From the NCBI GenBank assembly GCA_034428935.1, contig DAOUHB010000082.1, positions 1 to 30,956 on the forward strand: a stretch of DNA of 30,956 nt, in the 5' to 3' direction. Each line of letters starts with the position of its first letter. The stretch's first letter is position 1. Shown one piece after another: positions 22,821-29,980 of this stretch. The notes below the pieces were generated by a model. It saw nothing but the letters and a program-made list of their open reading frames with translations. It did not search any database and was not told where the DNA came from. The stretch is from JAAYZQ01 sp034428935. Lineage in GTDB: Bacteria; Chloroflexota; Anaerolineae; JAAYZQ01. The translations under genes and the position numbers were made by a program.

Positions 22821-23885
22821 CTACAGCTCGACGGTGCAGCCCAGCCCCGGCACGTCCCGCGCCACGAGCCAGCCATCCTCGAAGGCAAAACCGGGCAGCG
22901 TGGGATCGCCGATGAGGTCAAAGTGGCCGTCCAGGTCGCCGTAGCGCACGTTGGGACTGCTCAGGGCAAGGCCCAGCCCGGCGGCGATGAGCAGAGCGGG
23001 CTCGTTGATGCAGCCGACCATGGTGGACATCTGCGCCGCCCGGGCAATGGCGTCGATCTGGCGGCCGCAGTGCAGCCCGCCGCAGGTGCTCAGCTTGACG
23101 CTCAGGCCGTGGGCCGCATGCTGGCCGGCAATCTGGAGGGCCGAAGCGGGGCTGCTCACGCACTCGTCGGCCAGGATGGGGACGGGCGATTGCCTCGTCA
23201 CCTCTCGGAGGGCGTCCACATCGGCAGCGGGAGTTAGCTGCTCGAGCATCTCCAGCTTGCCCTCCAGCGCCCGGGCCACGTCCAGCGCCTCCTGGATGGT
23301 ATAGCCCTGCTCGGCGTCCAGGCGCAGGGTCAGCTCCGGAAGCGCTCGCCCCACATCTCGCACGCGTCGCACGTCCTCCTCGGGGTCCAGTCCGCCCTTG
23401 AGCTTCAGAATGCGAAAGCCCTGCCTGGCGCGCTCCCGGGCCATGTCCACCGTCTCCTTGGCCGGGGCCACGTTCAGGGTGATGGACGTCTGGATGCGAT
23501 AGCGGTAGCCGCCCAGGAGGCGGTGCAGCGGCAGGCCCGCTGCCAGGCCCAGCAGGTCGTAAAAGGCCACGTCAAAGGCGCAGCAGGCCGAGGGCGTGCC
23601 CTCGGTGAGGGGCATCAGCTCGGCCAGGGCATACTCGGTGTTCAGGGGGTTCAGGTCGCGGGCGCGGTCGGCGCAGGCGCGGCAGGCGCGCAGCACCTGT
23701 TCGGGTGTCTCGCCCGTCAAGGCCGGATCAAAGGCCGCGCAGCCCCAGGCCACGCGGCCGTCCCGCGTCTCGATGCGCACAAAAACGCAGTCGATGCGGT
23801 CGATCTCTTGTTCGTGGGCAGCCGCCCGGTAGGGCAGCCGCAACCCGAGCTGCAGCGGAACGACCTCCACGTGTGTGATCTGCAT
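22821..23885 (-). CDS. Dipeptide epimerase (L-Ala-D/L-Glu epimerase-like, enolase superfamily)
   Basis: 354 residues. The enolase-superfamily catalytic set is complete: Lys161 and Lys163 (LKLKGG), metal ligands Asp190 (LRLDAEQGY), Glu215 and Asp240 (LADECVSS), and Lys264 (SVKLSTCGG). These sit within a few residues of the positions I recall for B. subtilis L-Ala-D/L-Glu epimerase. Asp317-x-Asp319 (YGDLDGHFDL) is the pair that grips the dipeptide alpha-amino group in that enzyme, favouring a dipeptide epimerase over muconate cycloisomerase or succinylbenzoate synthase. The exact dipeptide is unknown. ATG 23885 follows GGGAGGGAG. It lies between the hydroxylase and MFS genes and is divergent from an M20 dipeptidase. 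Confidence 0.88.
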   Translation of the reverse strand: MQITHVEVVPLQLGLRLPYRAAAHEQEIDRIDCVFVRIETRDGRVAWGCAAFDPALTGETPEQVLRACRACADRARDLNPLNTEYALAELMPLTEGTPSACCAFDVAFYDLLGLAAGLPLHRLLGGYRYRIQTSITLNVAPAKETVDMARERARQGFRILKLKGGLDPEEDVRRVRDVGRALPELTLRLDAEQGYTIQEALDVARALEGKLEMLEQLTPAADVDALREVTRQSPVPILADECVSSPASALQIAGQHAAHGLSVKLSTCGGLHCGRQIDAIARAAQMSTMVGCINEPALLIAAGLGLALSSPNVRYGDLDGHFDLIGDPTLPGFAFEDGWLVARDVPGLGCTVEL

Positions 23886-23929
23886 CGCACTCCCTCCCGG
23901 TTCGTACAGGCAGGGTCCCCCAGTCCCTG

Positions 23930-24562
23930 CTACCCTGGCATGGTTCCGAACACCAGGTCCCACAGCGGCGAGCTGACGCCAAAACGCGCATTCGGCGTTT
24001 TGTAGTGGTGCTGCATGTGATGGCGCTTGAGGGCCTTGGGCAGGCGGCGGCGCATGGGAAAGTGATGGGTGGCATAGTGGGTCATGTCGTAGACCAGGTA
24101 CCCGGCGATAAACCCGGCAAAGATGGGCGGCAGCCAGGCTGGCAGCCCCAGGGCCTGGTCCACCACCAGCCAGAAGAGCCCGTAAAACAGCGCCGCCAGG
24201 GGAATGCTGACCGCCGGGGGCATCACCAGGCGCGTCTTGCACTTGGGCTGGGCGTGATGTACCCCGTGGAAAAGAAACAGGATCTTTTCCTGGCGCTCGC
24301 TGCGAGGCGGAAAGTGAAACACGAAGCGGTGCAGCAGGTACTCGGTCAGGGTCCACAGGAAGAGGCCCACCAGGAGGCCGATGATCACGCTCAGGGCGCT
24401 GCCATCGCGGACGGCCAGGAAGGCGAAATAGCCGCTGACGGGCAGCCAGATGAGCAGCACCACCAGGGGATGGATGTGGGTAAAGAACTCCAGGAAGTCG
24501 GAGCGGAACAACCGCAGCGGCTCTTGATCGTGGACAAGGGCATAGTGCTTTACCTCGGACAT
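23930..24562 (-). CDS. Fatty acid hydroxylase / sterol desaturase superfamily membrane protein
   Basis: 210 residues with four or five hydrophobic helices and the His-box set of membrane di-iron enzymes: EYLLHRFVFH, HGVHHAQ, HYATHHF and HHMQHHYK. The order and the short length match the FA2H/Scs7 branch, which 2-hydroxylates fatty acyl chains, and also bacterial lipid hydroxylases. Acting on membrane lipids is the best guess. ATG 24562 is preceded by GAGGAGAG. First gene of the operon leading to the epimerase (44 nt later) and the MFS carrier. Transcribed from TTGACG-18-TATAAT at 24658-24629. Confidence 0.88.
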   Translation of the reverse strand: MSEVKHYALVHDQEPLRLFRSDFLEFFTHIHPLVVLLIWLPVSGYFAFLAVRDGSALSVIIGLLVGLFLWTLTEYLLHRFVFHFPPRSERQEKILFLFHGVHHAQPKCKTRLVMPPAVSIPLAALFYGLFWLVVDQALGLPAWLPPIFAGFIAGYLVYDMTHYATHHFPMRRRLPKALKRHHMQHHYKTPNARFGVSSPLWDLVFGTMPG

Positions 24563-24628
24563 GGCCTGCTCTCCTCTTCCCCACGGTTCTCCGGTGCCGG
24601 ATGTGGCACGGACGGCCGGGCTGCCCCC

Positions 24629-24658
24629 ATTATAATCCCACTCGGTCGAAACCGTCAA
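24629..24658 (-). promoter_or_regulatory. Promoter of the hydroxylase-epimerase-MFS operon
   Basis: Minus-strand TTGACG (24658-24653), 18 bp, TATAAT (24634-24629). Predicted start near 24622, a leader of about 60 nt to the ATG at 24562. Confidence 0.75.
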
Positions 24659-24761
24659 GGTAACCCTTCCCGGCGGGAACCCCTCCTGGATAAGGCCCCT
24701 CCCCGGGATGGCGGGGAGGGGCAGGCCGGCAGCAGCGCGCGGCTGCCGCCGCCCCCGGGAG
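24659..24761. other. Spacer between divergent promoters with a strong hairpin
   Basis: CCCCTCCCC (24696-24704) pairs with GGGGAGGGG (24713-24721) around an 8-nt loop. It lies upstream of both -35 boxes, so it would not be transcribed from either promoter and is not a terminator for a visible gene. It resembles the arms of the GC-rich intergenic repeats but lacks their AGGTT end. Confidence 0.5.
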
Positions 24762-24790
24762 TTGACATCGGGGACGGATGGGGGCATAAT
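24762..24790 (+). promoter_or_regulatory. Promoter of the M20 dipeptidase gene
   Basis: TTGACA (24762-24767), 17 bp, CATAAT (24785-24790). Predicted start near 24797, a leader of about 60 nt. Confidence 0.78.
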
Positions 24791-24855
24791 AGGAAGCGGA
24801 GATGATCCTGCCTGCCGGCCTGCTGCCGGGGGTGTTTGCCAGACAAGGAGCGATC

Positions 24856-26241
24856 ATGATCGACGACGCCTTGGCCCACGCACACAAGAACCGGGGTGAG
24901 TACCTGGCGCTGCTGCAAGACCTGCTGACTATCCCCAGCATCAGCACGCTGCCCGAGCGAGCGCCCGACATGGAGCGAGCAGCCGCCTGGCTGGCCGAGC
25001 ACATGCGCCGTACCGGCCTGGAGCGGGTTGAGCTTTTGCCCACGGAAGGGTATCCCGTGGTCTATGGCGAGTGGCTGGGGGCCGGACCCGAGGCGCCAAC
25101 GCTCCTGGCCTACGGCCACTATGACGTGCAACCCGTCGATCCCGTGGAAGAGTGGGAGACCCCGCCCTTTGAGCCGTCGGTGCGGGGCGACATGCTCTAT
25201 GCCCGGGGCGCCTCCGACGACAAGGGGCAGCTCTTTGCCGTCCTATCGGCCCTCGATGCCTACCTGAAGACGGCAGGGCGCCTGCCCATCAACGTGAAGG
25301 TGATGGCCGAAGGGGAGGAAGAGATCTCCAGCCCGCACATGGCTGCCTTTATCCGCGAGAATCGGGAGCGCCTGGCCGCTGGTGTCATCCTCATCAGCGA
25401 TGGCAGCATCCTGGGTCCCGACCAACCGGCGATCCAGTACGGCGTGCGGGGCATGGCCTACATGGAAGTCGAGGTCCGAGGCCCGGCCACCGACCTTCAT
25501 TCGGGCACCTTTGGCGGCGCGGTGGACAACCCCTTTAACGTCCTGGTGCGCGTCCTTGCCCGGTTGCAGGACGTGGAGACCGGGCGGGTGGCCATCCCCG
25601 GCTTTTATGACCGCGTGCGGCCCCTGGGCGACGAAGAGAGGGCACTGCTGGCCGAGGTGCCCACCGACGACGAGACGACGCGGCGGCTGGCCGGCGTCCG
25701 CGCCCTGGCCGGCGAGCTGGGCTACAGCGCCATGGAGCGGACCTCCGTGCGGCCCACCCTCGATATCCACGGTTTTGCCGGCGGTTTCTCCGGCGCCGGC
25801 AAAAAGACCGTCATCCCTGCCCGCGCCCTGGCCAAGGTTTCCATGCGCCTTGTGCCCGACCAGGACCCGGAGGAGATCGCCCGCCTGTTCACCCAACACG
25901 TGGAGTCGCTGATGCCGCCGACGGTCGAGTACACCGTGCGGACCCTGGGCCTTGCGCGGCCGGCCTTTATCGACTACCAGGCGCCTGCCATCCGGGCCGC
26001 GCATCGGGCCTACGAGCTGGGCTTTGGCCGGCCGCCCGTCTACATGCGCGCCGGCGGCAGCCTGCCCATCGTGTCTGACCTCATGGACGTCCTGGGCGCG
26101 CCAGTGGTGCTCATGGGCTTTGGGTTGCCCGACGACAACGCCCACGCGCCCAACGAGCGATATCACCTGCCCACCTTTTACCGGGGCATCGAGACCCTGG
26201 TACACTATTACGGGCTGCTGGCGGGTATGGGGAAGGCGTAG
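24856..26241 (+). CDS. M20/M25/M40 family metallo-dipeptidase
   Basis: 461-residue zinc peptidase of the CNDP/PepV-like dipeptidase branch. The metal site is visible: AYGHYDVQPVD (His and Asp), ARGASDDKGQ (bridging Asp), AEGEEEISSPH (general base and zinc Glu), SDGS (Asp), and AHAPNERYHL near the C-terminus (His). The lid domain is inserted around residues 200-320 (ATDLHSGTFGG contains the dimer His). No signal peptide, so cytoplasmic. ATG 24856 follows AAGGAG (24845-24850); the in-frame ATG at 24802 lies next to the promoter and is less likely. It is divergent from the operon carrying a dipeptide epimerase, suggesting it hydrolyses the epimerised dipeptide. Confidence 0.94.
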   Translation: MIDDALAHAHKNRGEYLALLQDLLTIPSISTLPERAPDMERAAAWLAEHMRRTGLERVELLPTEGYPVVYGEWLGAGPEAPTLLAYGHYDVQPVDPVEEWETPPFEPSVRGDMLYARGASDDKGQLFAVLSALDAYLKTAGRLPINVKVMAEGEEEISSPHMAAFIRENRERLAAGVILISDGSILGPDQPAIQYGVRGMAYMEVEVRGPATDLHSGTFGGAVDNPFNVLVRVLARLQDVETGRVAIPGFYDRVRPLGDEERALLAEVPTDDETTRRLAGVRALAGELGYSAMERTSVRPTLDIHGFAGGFSGAGKKTVIPARALAKVSMRLVPDQDPEEIARLFTQHVESLMPPTVEYTVRTLGLARPAFIDYQAPAIRAAHRAYELGFGRPPVYMRAGGSLPIVSDLMDVLGAPVVLMGFGLPDDNAHAPNERYHLPTFYRGIETLVHYYGLLAGMGKA

Positions 26242-26257
26242 GCCAGATAAGTCAACA

Positions 26258-26327
26258 GGCGGACCGAGTTGGTCCCGCCCGCAGGAGCCCGAAATGCGCG
26301 CTTTTGCGCGCCCGGATGGTATTTTTC
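26258..26327 (+). terminator. Tandem hairpins after the dipeptidase gene, probable terminator
   Basis: The first hairpin is GGCGGACC/GGTCCCGCC (26258-26279). The second is GCGCGC-TTTT-GCGCGC (26296-26311), followed by a short T-rich stretch around 26321-26326. Together they probably end the M20 transcript. Confidence 0.5.
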
Positions 26328-26337
26328 AGACGGCTTG

Positions 26338-26619
26338 CTAGTTTTCCATCGGTATGCCAGCCCGCTCAAGGATGTACTGAGCCCATTGAGCTTGTGATTG
26401 ACGTACGCTAACCGTAAAGGTCCCGTTGATGATCATGAGGCCCCAGGTGGTGATACCATTGCGGTTGAGCAGCCTTTCGATTTCTCGGCCGGTCCAGCCG
26501 CAGTTTGCTGGTATCAAGAACGTGCGCGTGTTTCTGCCGTTGGCGATATCCCCGGCGATCGCGATCAAGGGGCTAATCCAATCGAAGCTGATTCCCAATT
26601 TCCAAAGCTCGTTCGCCAC
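26338..26619 (-). CDS. Small protein of unknown function under a putative SOS box
   Basis: 93 residues, start GTG 26619 behind GGGAGGC. I do not recognise the family. No signal peptide or clear membrane helix; the middle has GWTGREIERLLNRNGI, which could be a helix-turn element, and the end is SQAQWAQYILERAGIPMEN. Base composition is visibly less GC-rich than the flanking genes, with ATT/TTT/AAC codons common, suggesting acquisition by transfer. Its promoter has an extended -10 (TGG-TATAAT), and a perfect AGAACA-TC-TGTTCT palindrome covers the predicted transcription start, so it may be induced by DNA damage. It is divergent from another small gene. Confidence 0.7.
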   Translation of the reverse strand: MANELWKLGISFDWISPLIAIAGDIANGRNTRTFLIPANCGWTGREIERLLNRNGITTWGLMIINGTFTVSVRQSQAQWAQYILERAGIPMEN

Positions 26620-26646
26620 ATTTGCCTCCCAAATGCTTACAAGAAT

Positions 26647-26660
26647 AGAACATCTGTTCT
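26647..26660. promoter_or_regulatory. Candidate LexA/SOS box
   Basis: AGAACATCTGTTCT is a perfect inverted repeat (6-bp arms, 2-bp centre) containing GAAC-N4-GTTC, the core of the LexA site known from Firmicutes and Actinobacteria. It overlaps the predicted start of transcription (about 26657) of the 93-residue gene, a good position for repression. Confidence 0.6.
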
Positions 26661-26663
26661 GTT

Positions 26664-26693
26664 ATTATACCACAGGCATAGACGGGAGTGCAA
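26664..26693 (-). promoter_or_regulatory. Extended -10 promoter of the 93-residue gene
   Basis: Minus-strand TTGCAC (26693-26688), 18 bp, TATAAT (26669-26664) preceded by TGG. The SOS-like palindrome begins 3 bp downstream of the -10. Confidence 0.7.
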
Positions 26694-26747
26694 CTTGCGC
26701 TACCGGCGGCATGGCTCTCCCAGTAGAGAGATTAGCGGAGTATTGGA

Positions 26748-26996
26748 GTGAATGAGGACTTTTGCTCGGGCTTCTTGTTGGGTATTCTTGTCGCGGGTAT
26801 CATGGGCTTTCTTCTACAGCGGTTGTATCTTGCTTACATAAAAATGACAGAAGCCAGTCGACCACAGGTGATTGTTGCCACCACCAGGAGAACGCCGGCT
26901 GAAGTCGTTGCCTCCAGCATCCAAGCTGGATGTCTGTTGATTGTGGCCATCGCGTTCCTTGGATTGGTGCTGTGGCTTCTACTGGAGGGCCTCTAG
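26748..26996 (+). CDS. Small two-helix membrane protein, unknown function
   Basis: 82 residues. Helix 1 is SGFLLGILVAGIMGFLLQRL (about 7-26) and helix 2 CLLIVAIAFLGLVLWLLL (about 62-79). A polar loop, RPQVIVATTRRTPAEVVASS, separates them. Start GTG 26748 with GCGGAG nine bases upstream. No family recognised. Like its divergent neighbour it lies in the patch of lower GC. Protein-sized frame, plausible start and two clean membrane helices make it a likely gene, but homologues would be needed for certainty. Confidence 0.6.
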   Translation: MNEDFCSGFLLGILVAGIMGFLLQRLYLAYIKMTEASRPQVIVATTRRTPAEVVASSIQAGCLLIVAIAFLGLVLWLLLEGL

Positions 26997-27051
26997 TGCT
27001 GTGGCTACGGAGAGAGGATCCCTGGCCTCCGACCCTGAGGAATGCCGAGAA

Positions 27052-27080
27052 TGGCGCGATCCGGCGCTATGTGCTATAAT
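27052..27080 (+). promoter_or_regulatory. Extended -10 promoter of the CNNM gene pair
   Basis: TGC-TATAAT with the -10 at 27075-27080. The -35 position, 27052-27057 (TGGCGC), is poor, so the extended -10 probably carries recognition. Predicted start near 27087. Confidence 0.6.
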
Positions 27081-27143
27081 GTGCGCAAACTTGCCGGGCG
27101 AGGAAGCAGGAATGGAAGAAAGTAACCAACATAGCGGGGGGCA

Positions 27144-28493
27144 GTGCCGTCGGTGATGCCCCTCTTGCTCGCCATCCCCCTCGTCGTCACGCTTCTCATC
27201 TTTATAAACGGCCTCTATGTCGCAGGCGAGTTTTCGTCCGTTAGTGCCCGCAAGACGCGTATCAGGCAGGCTGCCGAAGAGGGTAACCGACTCGCCCGCG
27301 CCCTGCTGCCCGTGATCACGGATCCCCACAAACTCGACAATTACATCGCCGCCAGCCAGGTCGGCATCACCCTGTCCAGCATCGTGCTCGGCATCTATGG
27401 CGAGCAGCAGATCGCGCCCCTCCTCGCTCCCTGGATCGCCCGGCTCCCCCTCGGTGGCGCCTCCGAAGCCGGCACCCACGTTGCCGCCACTGGCATTGCC
27501 GCTACCCTGGTGCTCTTTGGCCTCACCACGCTCCAGGTGATCATGGGCGAGCTCGTGCCCAAGTCCATTGCCATCCAATATCCCGAAAGGCTGGCGCTTG
27601 CCACGGCTCTGCCGATGACGTGGTCGGCCGATTATCTGCTCAAGCCGCTCATCATCCTCTTGAACGGCAGCGGCCGGTTCCTCCTGAAGCTCCTGGGCGC
27701 TTCGGAGGGAGGGGGCCACCCCCACGTCCATTCGCCCGAGGAGATCCTGATCCTGGCCCAGGAGAGCCAACGCGGCGGCCTCATCGCCGCGGACGAGCAC
27801 CGCTTCCTGCGAAACGTCTTTCGCAGCGGCGAGATGCGCGCCGTGGACGTCGCCGTGCCGCGCACGCACATGGTGGCGGCCGAGGCCGGCCGGCCGGTGC
27901 GCGAGGTCCTCGAGCTGGCGGCCGACTCGGCCTACACGCGCATCCCAATTTACGAGGACGACATCGACCACATCGTCGGCTTTGTCCACCTGAGGGATCT
28001 GTTCGCCCTGTACCGCACCGACCCGGGGGCGAACATCCAGCCCATCATCCGGGCCCTACCCTTTGTGCCGGAGACACTCGTCACCACCGAGGTGTGGCAG
28101 CGCCTCAACGACGCCGAGAGCTATATGGCGATTGTCTTTGACGAGTTTGGCGGCACCAGCGGGCTCGTCACGCGCGAAGACCTGATCGAAGAGCTGTTTG
28201 GCGAGCTACAGGACGAGTTCGACCAGGAGCAAGCACTCATCACGCCCCTGGCGGGCGGGCAGGTCAGCGTGCGCGGCGACCTGCTCATCGCCACACTCAA
28301 CGACATGTTCGATCTCGATCTGCCTCACGGCCGGTCGCGCACCATCGGCGGGTTGGTCATGGAGGAGCTGGGCCGCATCCCGAAGGTGGGCGACGAGGTC
28401 GCGATCGATGGCATCCGCCTGCGGGTGGAGGCCGTGGAGCATCACTCGGTGGCCAGGGTTCGCGTGTTCCCCGGCGCCGGAGGAGCGGCGTGA
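27144..28493 (+). CDS. CNNM/CorC family CBS-domain membrane protein (first of a pair)
   Basis: 449 residues. A DUF21/CNNM membrane domain (residues 1-190; VTLLIFINGLYVAGEFSSVS, then GELVPKSIAIQ) is followed by two CBS domains (about 215-340; VPRTHMVAAEAG, YTRIPIYEDDIDHIVGFVHL, SYMAIVFDEFGGTSGLVTRE) and a CorC/HlyC C-terminal domain (TIGGLVMEELGRIPKVGDEV). The family is implicated in Mg2+ or Co2+ efflux and was earlier called hemolysin TlyC. Start GTG 27144 after GCGGGGGGC; ATG 27156 is an alternative. Its stop overlaps the start of a homologous gene (TGATG), so both are translated together. Confidence 0.94.
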   Translation: MPSVMPLLLAIPLVVTLLIFINGLYVAGEFSSVSARKTRIRQAAEEGNRLARALLPVITDPHKLDNYIAASQVGITLSSIVLGIYGEQQIAPLLAPWIARLPLGGASEAGTHVAATGIAATLVLFGLTTLQVIMGELVPKSIAIQYPERLALATALPMTWSADYLLKPLIILLNGSGRFLLKLLGASEGGGHPHVHSPEEILILAQESQRGGLIAADEHRFLRNVFRSGEMRAVDVAVPRTHMVAAEAGRPVREVLELAADSAYTRIPIYEDDIDHIVGFVHLRDLFALYRTDPGANIQPIIRALPFVPETLVTTEVWQRLNDAESYMAIVFDEFGGTSGLVTREDLIEELFGELQDEFDQEQALITPLAGGQVSVRGDLLIATLNDMFDLDLPHGRSRTIGGLVMEELGRIPKVGDEVAIDGIRLRVEAVEHHSVARVRVFPGAGGAA

Positions 28494-29806
28494 TGCCCGT
28501 GCTCCTGTCCTTTGCCGTCATTCTCCTCCTCGTCCTGATCAATGGCCTGTTTGTCGCTGCCGAGTTTGCCATCATCGGCGTTCGCCCCACACGCGTCAAG
28601 CAACTCGCCGAGGAGGGAAACCTGGCCGCCCGCTGGGTGCGCGGCATCCTCGATGACCGGCGCAAGACCGACCGCTATATTGCCACTGCCCAGCTCGGCA
28701 TCACCCTTGCCAGCCTGGGCCTGGGCATGTACGCCGAGCCGGCCATCGCCCACCTCATAGAGCCCCCGCTGCACGACTGGTTCGGCCTTGAAGGGACCAT
28801 CGTGCACACCATCTCGTTTGTCATCGCCCTGGCGCTGATCACCTATCTGCACGTCGTGGTCGGCGAGATGGTCCCAAAGTCGCTGGCGCTCCAGGGCGCC
28901 GAGCGGGCCGCCCTCTCCCTCGCCACACCCATGCGCCTGGCGGGCAAGATCTTTGGCATCCCGGTCACCTTTCTGAACCGCATCGGTTTCTGGACGCTCA
29001 AGGTGCTGCGCATCCCGCCGGCCGGGGAGGGCACCCGGCTCTACTCACTGGAAGAGCTGGAGCTGCTCTTTTCCGAAAGTTACGCCGAGGGCCTGGTCGA
29101 GGAGCGCGCCCAGGCGTTGGTGGCCAACATTCTCGACCTGTCGGGAGAACGGGTGGACGAGGTCATGGTGCCTCGCCCCCTCATGACGGCCATCCCCGAC
29201 AACCTGGGCGAGGAGGAGCTTCTTGCCGTTTTTGATGCGACGCCCTACAACCGGCTGCCGGTCTATCACGAGCACATCGACGACATCGTCGGCGTGCTGC
29301 ACCTGAAGGACCTGGTGCGCCAGCAGCTCTCGGATGGGCCCTTTGACCTCCATGCCCTGCTGCGCCCGGTCCCGTTCGTCCCCGAGAGCTTGCCGGTGAA
29401 GGCGCTGCTGGCGGATTTTCAGAAGCAGCGACAGCAGATTGCCATCGTCCTCGACGAGCACGGCGGCACCCTCGGCCTGGTGACGACGGAGGACATCCTG
29501 GAAGAGGTGGTGGGCGAGCTGCGCGACGAATTCGACGTCGAGGAGGAAGAGCCCCTCCGGCTGGTCGCGCCGGGGCACCTCGTCGTTCAGGGGACCATGA
29601 GCCTGGAGGACGTGGAGCCCTACGTGTTCCTGGACGCGGGCGACCACGACGTGCACACCATCGGCGGGCTGGTGTGGGCCGAATTGGGCTGCCGCCCCGA
29701 GGTGGGCGACGAGGTCCCCATCGGAGAGGTCACCCTGCGCGTGGATGAGATGAGCGGCCTGACCATCACGTGGGTATCCGTTTTCTTGTCCAATACCAGC
29801 GATTGA
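28493..29806 (+). CDS. CNNM/CorC family CBS-domain membrane protein (second of a pair)
   Basis: 437 residues with the same three parts as its upstream neighbour: a DUF21 membrane domain (VILLLVLINGLFVAAEFAII; GEMVPKSLALQ), two CBS domains (VMVPRPLMTAI, YNRLPVYHEHIDDIVGVLHL, QIAIVLDEHGGTLGLVTTED) and a CorC/HlyC domain (HTIGGLVWAELGCRPEVGDE). The ATG at 28493 overlaps the preceding TGA. GGAGGAG (28479-28485) lies seven bases upstream. The two are paralogues and may form a heterodimer, since CNNM proteins act as dimers. Ion specificity is not deducible. Confidence 0.94.
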   Translation: MPVLLSFAVILLLVLINGLFVAAEFAIIGVRPTRVKQLAEEGNLAARWVRGILDDRRKTDRYIATAQLGITLASLGLGMYAEPAIAHLIEPPLHDWFGLEGTIVHTISFVIALALITYLHVVVGEMVPKSLALQGAERAALSLATPMRLAGKIFGIPVTFLNRIGFWTLKVLRIPPAGEGTRLYSLEELELLFSESYAEGLVEERAQALVANILDLSGERVDEVMVPRPLMTAIPDNLGEEELLAVFDATPYNRLPVYHEHIDDIVGVLHLKDLVRQQLSDGPFDLHALLRPVPFVPESLPVKALLADFQKQRQQIAIVLDEHGGTLGLVTTEDILEEVVGELRDEFDVEEEEPLRLVAPGHLVVQGTMSLEDVEPYVFLDAGDHDVHTIGGLVWAELGCRPEVGDEVPIGEVTLRVDEMSGLTITWVSVFLSNTSD

Positions 29807-29844
29807 CCTGTTTTGTGTCACAATGTTCTCTCCCTCTGGCCAGA

Positions 29845-29873
29845 TTGCGGACCGCGGCAATTTGAGGTACAAT
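29845..29873 (+). promoter_or_regulatory. Promoter of the C-terminal-most gene
   Basis: TTGCGG (29845-29850), 17 bp, TACAAT (29868-29873). Predicted start near 29880, just before the ATG of a 28-codon upstream frame. Confidence 0.68.
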
Positions 29874-29882
29874 CCAGATACG

Positions 29883-29969
29883 ATGCGCATTGAGGTAGAG
29901 GGGCGGGTGGGCAACCATTCGAATTTTCGGGCGGCACAGGGGCGACTCGCTCTAATGGAGGCCTTGTGA
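29883..29969 (+). CDS. Possible leader peptide (28 codons)
   Basis: ATG CGC ATT GAG ... GAG GCC TTG TGA encodes 28 residues beginning MRIEVEGRVGNHS. It starts 2-3 nt after the predicted transcription start, so it would be read from a leaderless message. It ends 11 nt before the ATG of the following gene, and its TGA overlaps an in-frame GTG (29966) of that gene. It may be a coupling upstream ORF or chance; no homology is recognised. Confidence 0.3.
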   Translation: MRIEVEGRVGNHSNFRAAQGRLALMEAL

Positions 29970-29980
29970 GGCGCGAGACC

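Noticed and set aside
24696..24721. GC-rich hairpin as a terminator
   Set aside because: It lies upstream of two divergent promoters and has no T-run. No transcript from a visible gene reaches it.
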